From NCBI GenBank assembly GCA_036703985.1, contig DATNQN010000119.1:62001-126000 (forward strand): a stretch of 64,000 nt of DNA, given 5' to 3'. The position numbers were made by a program, and so were the translations under genes. Position 1 is the first letter of the stretch. Each line of letters begins with the position of its first letter. Shown here one piece after another: positions 36,019 to 44,329 of the stretch. The stretch is from Leptolyngbyaceae cyanobacterium. Lineage in GTDB: Bacteria; Cyanobacteriota; Cyanobacteriia; Cyanobacteriales; Aerosakkonemataceae. The notes beneath the pieces were generated by a model. That model was not told the origin of the DNA. It saw only the letters and a list, made by a program, of their open reading frames with translations, and did no database searches.

Positions 36019-36999
36019 ATGCCAGTTGTATCCGTGATTATTCCTGCCTTCAATGCTGAAAAAACCATCTTAGAAACGATTCAATCTTTACAGAAACAAA
36101 CTTTTCTAGATTTTGAGATTATTGTTATTAACGATGGTTCCACGGACAGAACTGTAGAAGTACTAAATGAAATTGAAGATGGGCGACTGAAAGTTTTTTC
36201 CTATGAAAATGGAGGGCTACCTGTTGCTCGCAATCGGGGGATCGATCGCGCTACCGGAGAATACATCACCTTCCTCGATGCCGACGATTTGTGGACACCA
36301 GATAAAATAGAACTACAGTTAGCAGCTTTGCAACAAAATCCAGAAGCAGGAGTAGCCTACAGTTGGACTGCTTTCATCAATGAAAAAAGCGAGTTTTTAT
36401 ACGCCTGGGAGCCTTTATACTACCAAGGAAATATATATCCTCAATTATTATTGAGAAATTTTATTTCTAGTGGTTCAAATATCATGGTTCGCAGCAAATA
36501 TATCCAAGCAGCAGGCAAGTTCGATCCTACACTTAAATCGGCTGAAGATTGGGATTATTACATTCGGTTAGCGGCTTTATGCCATTTCGTTTTGGTTCCC
36601 AAATACCAAATTTTGTACCGTCGATCTTCCCAGTCAATGACATCAAAAGTAGATGTCATGGAAAAATACATTCTCACCGTCAGTGAAAGAGCATTTCAGC
36701 AAGCACCAGCAGAGTTACAATTTTTAAAAAATCAAAGCACAGCCTACACTTACCGATTCTTATCTCAACTTTGCATAGCTCATACCCTTGATGATAAAGG
36801 AGCTAAACTTGCCAAGAAAAAATTGCAAAAATCTATTTGGTCGTATCCTAAAATTTTACTCGATCGCCAGACACAAAGGCTCTTTTTAAAATTGGCATTA
36901 ATGCAGCTAATACCATACAAAACTTCTAGCAAAATTACCAGTTTTCTGGGAAGAATATTTCCACAAACTACTACTAAAACATTAACGCTAGAAATTTAA
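36019..36999 (+). CDS. Glycosyltransferase family 2 protein
   Basis: A 326-residue GT-A enzyme: VSVIIPAFNAEKTILETIQ, IVINDGSTDRT, ARNRGIDRATGEYITFLDADD (DxD) and SAEDWDYYIRLA as the conserved acidic site. AAGAAGGGAG upstream is a strong ribosome-binding site for the ATG. It sits between the polymerase-like and flippase-like genes. It is shorter and more divergent than the two tandem GT2 paralogues downstream. Confidence 0.93.
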   Translation: MPVVSVIIPAFNAEKTILETIQSLQKQTFLDFEIIVINDGSTDRTVEVLNEIEDGRLKVFSYENGGLPVARNRGIDRATGEYITFLDADDLWTPDKIELQLAALQQNPEAGVAYSWTAFINEKSEFLYAWEPLYYQGNIYPQLLLRNFISSGSNIMVRSKYIQAAGKFDPTLKSAEDWDYYIRLAALCHFVLVPKYQILYRRSSQSMTSKVDVMEKYILTVSERAFQQAPAELQFLKNQSTAYTYRFLSQLCIAHTLDDKGAKLAKKKLQKSIWSYPKILLDRQTQRLFLKLALMQLIPYKTSSKITSFLGRIFPQTTTKTLTLEI

Positions 37000-37071
37000 A
37001 ATTTAACGTGAGCATTTTAAGCAAGAGAGCTTTAACTACCATATTTTTGTCTATCCAAAGCGCCATTAATC

Positions 37072-38379
37072 ATGAACTTAGCAGCAAGTTTAGCTAAACC
37101 AATCGATCGGATCAAGCAAAAGCTAAATGACGGTTTTATCCGCAATTTGGGCTGGTTGGGGGCTGCGGAGATAATTAACCGAGTCTTCCGTTTAGTAACA
37201 ACTGTCGTATTAGCCCGTTTTTTAACAGCTTATGATTATGGATTAGCAGCTTTGGTTCTAACCACTTATGAATTTACACAAGCATTCGCTAGAATCGGGA
37301 TTGGCGGTAAGGTAATCCAAGCTGATGAAGAGAGCCTGGAATCTATTTGTAATGGTGCATACTGGCTAAACTGGGTAGTTTGTTTGGGGTTGTTTATTAT
37401 TCAATGTATTGCGGCTTTTCCCGTAGCTTGGTTTTATAATGACAACCAACTTATTATGCCCATTTGCCTTTTATCAACTATTTATTTAGTTACTCCTATA
37501 GGTCGAATTCAAACAGCTTTAATTCAAAGAGAAAACCGCTTAAAAATTACCGCTGTAAGTAGCAGTATTCAACTAGCCGTTGGCAATATTTTAACCGCTG
37601 TATTTGCTGCTCTAGGTATGGGAATGTGGGCAATTATTCTACCCAGAATATTAGTAGCTCCTTTAGATGCGTTAATAAGTTTGGCGTATCATAGTTGGCG
37701 ACCTAAAAAAGGGTTTACCACAGAACGTTGGAGAGAAATTTTTACTTTTGGCATCAGCATATTAGGTACTTCGCTGCTAGGAACTCTCAGGAATAATTTG
37801 GATTATTTGATAGTTGGTCGGTTTGTAGGAGTGAAAGCACTGGGAGTATATTATTTTGCTTTCAATGCGGGATTGGGGATTAGTTTTAGTATTATCCAAT
37901 CTATTACCGTAGCATTGTATCCTCACTTGTGTGCTGCGCGATCGGACTTAGCAAAATTTCAGCAGTGCTATTTGAAAAGCCTCAAAACGATCGCAACAAT
38001 TATTATTCCCTTTGTGTTATTGCAGTCAAGCTTGGCTCCCTTGTACGTACCGATAATTTTTGGCAGACAAGAGTGGGTGGCTGCCATTCCCATTCTGATT
38101 TTGATTTGTTTATCAGCGATACCTCGTCCTTTTGGGATCGCCTCTTCTTATCTATTATTGGCGATGGGCAAACCTAACTTAGCTTTGAAATGGGATATCT
38201 GGTTTACGGTTATTTTTGCTGGGGGACTGGTTTTGGGCGCTCAATGGCAACCCGGTAATCTAGAAACGTTAGGAGTTGCGATCGCTGTTTTAGTAACCCA
38301 CTTGATTTTCATTCCTGTATTTACCTTGTGGAGTACTCGATACGTATTTGGTGCCAATAAATCACTGAGAGCAGTTTAA
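37072..38379 (+). CDS. Wzx-like flippase (MOP/PST polysaccharide transporter)
   Basis: A 435-residue membrane protein with about 11-12 helices, in the lipopolysaccharide biosynthesis/PST family. The N-terminal pattern GFIRNLGWLGAAEIINRVFRL and the segments RFLTAYDYGLAALVLT and FGISILGTSLLGTLRNNLDYLIVGRFVG are typical of WzxC-like flippases. It moves the undecaprenyl-linked repeat unit to the periplasmic side for the Wzy-like polymerase. Its position within the cluster supports this. Confidence 0.93.
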   Translation: MNLAASLAKPIDRIKQKLNDGFIRNLGWLGAAEIINRVFRLVTTVVLARFLTAYDYGLAALVLTTYEFTQAFARIGIGGKVIQADEESLESICNGAYWLNWVVCLGLFIIQCIAAFPVAWFYNDNQLIMPICLLSTIYLVTPIGRIQTALIQRENRLKITAVSSSIQLAVGNILTAVFAALGMGMWAIILPRILVAPLDALISLAYHSWRPKKGFTTERWREIFTFGISILGTSLLGTLRNNLDYLIVGRFVGVKALGVYYFAFNAGLGISFSIIQSITVALYPHLCAARSDLAKFQQCYLKSLKTIATIIIPFVLLQSSLAPLYVPIIFGRQEWVAAIPILILICLSAIPRPFGIASSYLLLAMGKPNLALKWDIWFTVIFAGGLVLGAQWQPGNLETLGVAIAVLVTHLIFIPVFTLWSTRYVFGANKSLRAV

Positions 38380-38413
38380 CTAAACGATAATTGTCAGAAT
38401 TTGGGGTGATGAA

Positions 38414-39436
38414 ATGAAAAAAGTTTCTGTAATTATTCCGGTTTATAAAGTTGAAAAGTATATATCCCATACAGTGCGATCGGTTTTAGAGCAAACCTAC
38501 ACAAATTTTGAATTGCTGATCGTTGATGATGGTTCTCCCGATCGTAGTATAGAAATCTGCCAGCAATTCAGCGACGCCAGAATCAAACTCATTCGTCAAT
38601 CAAATCGAGGAGTTTCTAGCGCTCGCAATACTGGTATTCGCCATGCAACAGGAGAATATTTAGCATTTCTAGATGGGGACGACTTATGGACGCCGGAAAA
38701 ACTAGAAAAGCACGTTACTCATTTGGATAACTCCCCCAATTTGGGAATTAGCTTTAGCCGTTCTGCTTTCATTGATGAAGCTGGCAATCCGTTAAATCTT
38801 TACCAAATGCCGAAGCTCAAAGAAATTACTCCGGATTTGATATTCTGTCGAAATCCTGTTGGTAATGGTTCAACTCCTGTAATTCGGCGAGAGGTGTTTA
38901 AAGCGATCGCATTTCAAGATGATACTAACGATCCAGAACAGCTATGTTACTTTGACGAAAAATTACGCCATTTCGAGGATGTAGAATGCTGGCTGCGAAT
39001 TGCCCTTCAAACCGACTGGCAACTAGAAGGAATTGCCGAACCTTTAACCTTATACCGGGTAAATTTAACAGGAGCTTCCACTAATGTTTACAAACAAGTA
39101 GAAGATTTAGAAAAAGTAATTGAAAAAACTCGCTCCTATGCTCCCGAATTAATCGCGCGTTGTGCAAATCCAGCCAGAGCTTATGAATTGCGGTTTTTAG
39201 CTCGGCGGATGGTAAGTGTAAGAAATGGTAAAGAAGCCGTCAAATTTGCTCACCGTGCTTTAGCTACTCACTGGCAGATTGTCTTAGCAGAACCTCGCCG
39301 GACATTTTTGACTTTGGCTGCTGCTTATTCTTTATGGCTTTTACCCCAATCTTTTTATAAACAAATTGAAGAAATTGCTTTAAAAATTACAGGTGCTAAT
39401 CAAAAGCGCCGCATTCTACAAGAACAGCCAAGATAA
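38414..39436 (+). CDS. Glycosyltransferase family 2 protein (tandem paralogue A)
   Basis: A 340-residue GT-A enzyme: KKVSVIIPVYKVEKYISHTV, LLIVDDGSPDRS, ARNTGIRHATGEYLAFLDGD and FEDVECWLRIALQTDW. The C-terminal 80 residues have a hydrophobic, Trp-containing stretch (RTFLTLAAAYSLWLLPQSFY) that may dip into the membrane. The next gene is a full-length paralogue; the two are well over half identical by eye across the first 170 residues. A GGGGTGATGAAATG context provides the ribosome-binding site. Confidence 0.93.
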   Translation: MKKVSVIIPVYKVEKYISHTVRSVLEQTYTNFELLIVDDGSPDRSIEICQQFSDARIKLIRQSNRGVSSARNTGIRHATGEYLAFLDGDDLWTPEKLEKHVTHLDNSPNLGISFSRSAFIDEAGNPLNLYQMPKLKEITPDLIFCRNPVGNGSTPVIRREVFKAIAFQDDTNDPEQLCYFDEKLRHFEDVECWLRIALQTDWQLEGIAEPLTLYRVNLTGASTNVYKQVEDLEKVIEKTRSYAPELIARCANPARAYELRFLARRMVSVRNGKEAVKFAHRALATHWQIVLAEPRRTFLTLAAAYSLWLLPQSFYKQIEEIALKITGANQKRRILQEQPR

Positions 39437-39456
39437 TTTATGAGGTTGGTGTGATG

Positions 39457-40479
39457 ATGAAAAAAGTTTCTGTAATTATTCCCACTTATAACGTAGAAAA
39501 ATATATCGCTGCTGCTGTAAATTCGGTTTTAGCACAAACCTACCAAAATTTTGAACTGCTAATTGTTGACGACGAATCACCCGATCGCAGCGTCGAAATT
39601 TGCCAACAATTCACCGACCCCAGAATCAAAATTATCAGTCAGAAAAATCGCGGTTTAGCAGGTGCTAGAAATACTGGTATTCGCCATGCTAGCGGAGAAT
39701 ATTTAGCTTTCTTGGATGGTGACGATCTCTGGTTACCAGAAATGCTAGAAAAAAATATCGCTCACCTAGAAAATTCCCCAGATGTAGGAGTTAGCTTTAA
39801 TCGCTCTGCTTTTGTTAATGAACGAGGCGAAGATTTAGGTACTTATACAATGCCACAGCTTAAAGATATTGACGTGCCTTGTTTGTTACGCGGCAGTCCG
39901 ATCGGTAATGGTTCGGCGGTGGTAATTCGCCGAGAAGTTTTAGAAGAAATTCGATTTGAAGATAACCTTTACGGTACTGTAGAAGAATTTTATTTTGATG
40001 ACCGATTTCGTCGATCGGAAGATATTGAATGTTGGCTAAGAATTGCGCTGCAAACCGACTGGAAAATTGAAGGAATACCGGATGTTTTAACTCAGTATCG
40101 CGTCAATTCTGGCGGCCTTTCTGCTAACTTTTTCAAACAATTGGAATCTTGGGAACAGGTGTTTGAAAAGACCCGCTCTTATGCAGGCGAACGAGTTGCT
40201 AGATGGGAAAATATGGCTATGGCATATCAGCTGCGCTATTTAGCAAGAAGTGCGGTTCGTATGCAGGCTGGTGATGTGGCTTTCCAACTCATTAATCGAT
40301 CTTTATCTATTTATTGGCGTATTTTGTTTGAGGAACCGCGTCGGACGATTCTTACCTGGATAGCAGCTTGTCTGTTATGGCTTTTGCCTCGCGCTCTCTA
40401 TTCTCAAATAGATGTTTTTGCATCTAAGATTAGAGGTAATACTCAAAGGCAGCAAATATTACAAGAGCAGTCTAGTTAA
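39457..40479 (+). CDS. Glycosyltransferase family 2 protein (tandem paralogue B)
   Basis: A 340-residue close paralogue of the preceding gene: KKVSVIIPTYNVEKYIAAAV, LLIVDDESPDRSVEICQQF, ARNTGIRHASGEYLAFLDGD, SEDIECWLRIALQTDW. In GDDLW both carry the same GDD acceptor-site variant. Three in-frame starts (GTG 39451, ATG 39454, ATG 39457) are possible; the last matches the paralogue. It begins about 20 bp after its partner. The pair probably arose by local duplication and may now add different sugars. Confidence 0.93.
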   Translation: MKKVSVIIPTYNVEKYIAAAVNSVLAQTYQNFELLIVDDESPDRSVEICQQFTDPRIKIISQKNRGLAGARNTGIRHASGEYLAFLDGDDLWLPEMLEKNIAHLENSPDVGVSFNRSAFVNERGEDLGTYTMPQLKDIDVPCLLRGSPIGNGSAVVIRREVLEEIRFEDNLYGTVEEFYFDDRFRRSEDIECWLRIALQTDWKIEGIPDVLTQYRVNSGGLSANFFKQLESWEQVFEKTRSYAGERVARWENMAMAYQLRYLARSAVRMQAGDVAFQLINRSLSIYWRILFEEPRRTILTWIAACLLWLLPRALYSQIDVFASKIRGNTQRQQILQEQSS

Positions 40480-40558
40480 TTTAGTTGAGCATTTTTACTT
40501 GCTATGGGGATTTAGCTATATTAGACTTCTTGCAAAAGTGTCAAATCTTGTTTTTTTA

Positions 40559-40606
40559 CCACAGATATCCACAGATAAACACAGATGAACACAGATGAAG
40601 ACAGAT
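40559..40606. repeat. Decamer tandem repeat (AACACAGATG family)
   Basis: About five degenerate copies of CCACAGATAT/AACACAGATG with 10-bp period. It is the reverse complement type of the repeat at 22345-22387. It lies between the GT2 pair and the GH74-like gene. Confidence 0.85.
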
Positions 40607-40748
40607 AATATTGATGAGATATCGACTTTTGTCTTCTGCTCAAAGTAGCGATATTTTTTAGTCGTTGCTGTGAGTTTCTTTTTCTTGAAAGTTTACCCGT
40701 TTAGACCGATCGCGATCGTGAGATATAGAAAAATTAGGCTTTTCTAAA

Positions 40749-42929
40749 ATGGGTCGATTCAATAAGCACCTAAAATATTTATTGGCAGGCTCGATTACTA
40801 TTACGATAACTGCTATATGGGCGATTATTTTAACCCCTTCAAATCCCCGCTTCAAATTTAATTTATTGCAGGCGCAGGTTACTCCTTCTTCATCTCAACA
40901 AATTCCTCAATCTAAAGGTTGGCAAAATGTATCTTTAGGAGGAGGTGGTTACGTAACTGGCATCTATCTCCATCCTTTAGAAAAAGACCTCGTTTATATC
41001 AAAACCGATGTGGGTGGTTTTTATCGTTGGAATCCTCAAAATCAAACCTGGATACCATTAACCGATCGATTTCTGCTTTCCCAACGTCATTATTACGGCG
41101 GAGAATCACTGGCGATCGATCCGAACAATCCAAATGTTGTTTATATTGCCGCAGGTATTTACCTTTGGGATAAGCCGGGAACGATTTTTAAATCAACGAA
41201 TCGAGGTAAAACCTGGACTAAGTTGAACATTGATTTACCGATGGGAGGTAATGAAACAAAAAGATGGATGGGAGAAAGATTAGCTGTTAATCCATTTAAT
41301 TCAAATATTATTTTTTTTGGCTCGCGTCGGGATGGATTGTGGAAATCGTTAGATGCTGGGATAACTTGGCGTAAAATCGATTCTTTTCCCGGAAAACCAG
41401 CAAAAGATATCGGCATTTCCGGGGTTTTGTTCGATCGCCAAAGATCCGGTTTAGTTTATGCGATCGCATACGGAGATGGAATATATAAATCTACGGACAC
41501 AGGCGTCACTTGGCAGAAAATCGAAGCAAGTCCGAAATGGCCCAGGCGAATGGCAACTGGTAACAACCAGAGCTTATACGTAACCAGCGCCAAGGAAGAA
41601 GGAGTTACTAAGTATGCCAACGGCGTTTGGCGCAATATCACGCCGAACAACTCCCAAGCAGTTTTTAACGCCTTAAGCGTCAACCCAGCTAATCCCAACC
41701 AACTAATCGTGGCATTGGGAGAAACCCCATCTACGAAAATTTACCGATCTGCGGATGGGGGTGCTACCTGGACGGAAATGGAACGCTCTATGAACAATAG
41801 CGTTCCTTGGTGGAAAGGTATCATGCTCAGACAACCTTGGATTTCCGCCATTGAGTTTGACCCGAAAGTGGAGAGCAGAGTTTGGCTAACTGACTGGTAC
41901 GGCATATGGCGCACGGAAAATGCCAAAGCAAATCCAGTAGTGTGGACTAACTATCAGAAAGGACATGAAGAACTGGTTATTTTTTCCCTCGTTTCACCTC
42001 CCAAAGGCTCGCTGTTATTAAGTGGCGTAGCAGATGTGGATGGTTTTAATCATGGCGATCGATTAGATGCTTACCCATCCCAAAAATTTAGCGGCAGGGG
42101 GCTAGAGTTTCAAGATACTTATAGTATTGATTACAACCAACGAGATCCCTTACAACTAGTGCGGGTGAGCGGAAATCGCTGGAACAATACCTATTCTGGA
42201 GCTACTTCACGAGACGGCGGCTTATCTTGGCAACAATTTAGCTCGTTTCCTACTAATAAAATGCCCATCCGAGTAGCGATGTCGGCAACAGATTCAAAGG
42301 TGTTCGTCGTTACTCTTAACAACGACGTACCCATTCGCACTAACGATGGCGGTGTTACATGGCAAACCGTCACGGGATTACCCAATGGCGCTCGCGGGCC
42401 TTGGCACTGGTCTCAATCTCTGGCGGCAGATGCAGTAGATGGCAATACGTTTTATTACTACTGGAACGATACGTTTTATCGCAGTACCGATCGGGGTGCT
42501 TCTTTTACTCCTATATATAAGCCACTGGTGGGTAAAAATGGGTGGCACGCCGTTAAAACCGTACCGGGAGTAAAAGGTGAAGTTTGGGTTGGTTTAGATG
42601 AAAATGGACTATATCGTTCCACAGATGCGGGCGAGACTTTTTCTAAAATTAATACAGTAGAAAAAGCTTATTTGTTTGCTTTTGGCAAACCCAAACCAGG
42701 TAGTACAATTCCGGCTCTTTACTTGTATGGAAAAATTACTGGTATGGGAGATGGTATTTTTCAGTCTTTAGATCGAGGAATCACATGGAAAAAAATTAGC
42801 GATCGCACCAATCCCATCGGCAATAATCCGCAAGTTATGGAAGCTAGTAAACAGTACTTTGGGATGGTTTTTATCGGCACTAATGGCCGGGGAATATTTT
42901 ATTACGCTGCGGGTCAAGAAAATCCATAA
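40749..42929 (+). CDS. GH74-like secreted or anchored glycoside hydrolase (xyloglucanase-type beta-propellers)
   Basis: A 726-residue protein. A hydrophobic N-terminal segment (residues 9-29, YLLAGSITITITAIWAIIL) acts as signal peptide or anchor. The GH74 hallmark follows: WQNVSLGGGGYVTGIYLHPL and LVYIKTDVGGFYRWNPQN, with Asp87 in KTDVGG matching the catalytic base position. BNR/Asp-box repeats recur throughout (STNRGKTWTKL, SLDAGITWRKI, STDTGVTWQKI, SADGGATWTEM, STDAGETFSKI), giving two seven-bladed propellers. The block SGVADVDGFNHGDRLDAYPS corresponds to the region carrying the second catalytic acid in GH74. GH74 enzymes are endo-beta-glucanases; here, inside an exopolysaccharide locus, it may trim or release the cell's own polymer. 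Confidence 0.85.
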   Translation: MGRFNKHLKYLLAGSITITITAIWAIILTPSNPRFKFNLLQAQVTPSSSQQIPQSKGWQNVSLGGGGYVTGIYLHPLEKDLVYIKTDVGGFYRWNPQNQTWIPLTDRFLLSQRHYYGGESLAIDPNNPNVVYIAAGIYLWDKPGTIFKSTNRGKTWTKLNIDLPMGGNETKRWMGERLAVNPFNSNIIFFGSRRDGLWKSLDAGITWRKIDSFPGKPAKDIGISGVLFDRQRSGLVYAIAYGDGIYKSTDTGVTWQKIEASPKWPRRMATGNNQSLYVTSAKEEGVTKYANGVWRNITPNNSQAVFNALSVNPANPNQLIVALGETPSTKIYRSADGGATWTEMERSMNNSVPWWKGIMLRQPWISAIEFDPKVESRVWLTDWYGIWRTENAKANPVVWTNYQKGHEELVIFSLVSPPKGSLLLSGVADVDGFNHGDRLDAYPSQKFSGRGLEFQDTYSIDYNQRDPLQLVRVSGNRWNNTYSGATSRDGGLSWQQFSSFPTNKMPIRVAMSATDSKVFVVTLNNDVPIRTNDGGVTWQTVTGLPNGARGPWHWSQSLAADAVDGNTFYYYWNDTFYRSTDRGASFTPIYKPLVGKNGWHAVKTVPGVKGEVWVGLDENGLYRSTDAGETFSKINTVEKAYLFAFGKPKPGSTIPALYLYGKITGMGDGIFQSLDRGITWKKISDRTNPIGNNPQVMEASKQYFGMVFIGTNGRGIFYYAAGQENP

Positions 42930-43239
42930 TTTAGAAAGAAGAAAATCTAGAGCAAAAAAATATTTTTATTTTATTAATTTATTCGAGCGATTTACTGAAT
43001 TCTCAACAAAACCTGAAAAATCGGGTAAACCCACGAAAAATATAGGCTTTTAAGTTTAAATTTTTGCCAGAAACCCGGTTTCTTTGCCTGGTGCAAGGAC
43101 TAAATTTACCTAACTGATGTTATACAGCAGATTCCAGTTAAGTGAAGTACAGGATAGAAACCCGGTTTCTTGAAGAAACCGGGTTTCTGTTAGCAGTTAT
43201 GTGTACTTCATTTACTGGGAAAACGCTGTAGATACCACT
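42930..43239. other. Intergenic region with AAACCCGG hairpins
   Basis: About 310 bp between the convergent GH74-like gene and the SGNH-like gene. It contains a half-site GAAACCCGGTTTC at 43073 and the full hairpin at 43156-43188. No gene is visible. Confidence 0.6.
43156..43188. terminator. AAACCCGG hairpin, likely bidirectional terminator/repeat
   Basis: AGAAACCCGGTTTCTT and GAAGAAACCGGGTTTCT form a long stem that is itself doubly palindromic. Flanking T-tracts are poor. The same GAAACCCGG core makes up the terminator at 28131-28182. Confidence 0.65.
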
Positions 43240-44256
43240 TTATTGCTTAAAATTATGCCTGGTAGCAACTTTTATTTTGCCTTCTTTCTCTAAAAACTCT
43301 TGGATTTTCGCATGATAAATTTCTTGATATTCAGGGAATTTATATCGATCGAGTCTAATGCCAAAGGTAGGATTTTTTCCTTGCAGAGTATCAGCTACTT
43401 TCTGTTGAATTTTAGGATAAAAATGACTGCCATCATAGCTATTTTTAGCTTCTGCCGTCACGGTGGAAGGTACTGAAAAATCATACATAACGTTAAATAT
43501 TTTAGATACTTGATAGAAAGCTTGTAAGTCGCAATCTGTCAAATTACGAAAATAGGTTTCATTAACGACGTTCCAGGCTGATATAGGAGGTACGTACCCG
43601 ACAAACTCAGCTTTAGGAAATACATCTCGCAGTTTTTGATATTCTTTAACTTTAGAGCGATCGCAAATCCCAGGCTTTTGGCGATCGTAAAATTCCGGTT
43701 TAAAAGTAGGAGGATTTTCAACCAGTTCGCTCTCAAATTGTTCATTATAATACCTTGGATCGGGCGACATCCCCAGAAGCGTTCTGGCTGAAAATAAGAA
43801 TACATCTAATGAGAAGTAAGCTTGATATGCAGGTTGAGGAGCTATTTTACCAATCCCAGCCGAAGAAGCAGGGGTTTTCTCAAAATTGAAGGCATCGACT
43901 CCAACGTAAACTTTTTTAGGATTAAGCCCTTTTGACTTGGCGTATTTAGCATATTCGACAAACTCTTCAATTCTTCCTGCACTGAAGGAATAATTAAAAC
44001 AACGTTGCTTTTTAAATGAAGAAGCTTTTATTAAAGTTACTCTGGAACTCCCTAAAATTAAGCAATCATAGTTCTGGATTTCGCTATTCAGCAAAAGGTT
44101 AGTTTTTGAAACGCGCTCGTTAAATGAAAAATTTTTACCTGTCAGTTTATTTCCTTTACTATACCAAAGCGGATCGATAGTAAAGTTAATTATTCCTACT
44201 AAAAATAAAATTATAGCCGATAAGCTGAAGTAAGTCCTTAAGTAAAATTTTAACAT
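43240..44256 (-). CDS. SGNH-hydrolase-like membrane-anchored protein (O-acetylation partner)
   Basis: A 338-residue protein with one N-terminal membrane helix (YFSLSAIILFLVGIINFTI) and a periplasmic domain. It has SGNH-type catalytic signatures: the nucleophile block DCLILGSSRVTLI and the C-terminal D-x-x-H block SYDGSHFYPKIQQ. It lies 73 bp downstream of an MBOAT gene. That pairing, as in AlgI with AlgJ/AlgX or DltB with DltD, indicates transfer of an acyl group to an exported polysaccharide. Specific acetyl donor and glycan are inferred. Confidence 0.78.
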   Translation of the reverse strand: MLKFYLRTYFSLSAIILFLVGIINFTIDPLWYSKGNKLTGKNFSFNERVSKTNLLLNSEIQNYDCLILGSSRVTLIKASSFKKQRCFNYSFSAGRIEEFVEYAKYAKSKGLNPKKVYVGVDAFNFEKTPASSAGIGKIAPQPAYQAYFSLDVFLFSARTLLGMSPDPRYYNEQFESELVENPPTFKPEFYDRQKPGICDRSKVKEYQKLRDVFPKAEFVGYVPPISAWNVVNETYFRNLTDCDLQAFYQVSKIFNVMYDFSVPSTVTAEAKNSYDGSHFYPKIQQKVADTLQGKNPTFGIRLDRYKFPEYQEIYHAKIQEFLEKEGKIKVATRHNFKQ

Positions 44257-44329
44257 CCCTATTTACTCCCAAATTTGGCAAAAAAGCTGACGTTAGTTTT
44301 TGGCAAGCCAAAAGGTTTTCGTTGAACGC

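Noticed and set aside
44297-44314. TTTTGGC-AA-GCCAAAA hairpin between the MBOAT and SGNH genes
   Set aside because: Only a 7-bp stem with a 2-nt loop and no T-tract; likely chance.
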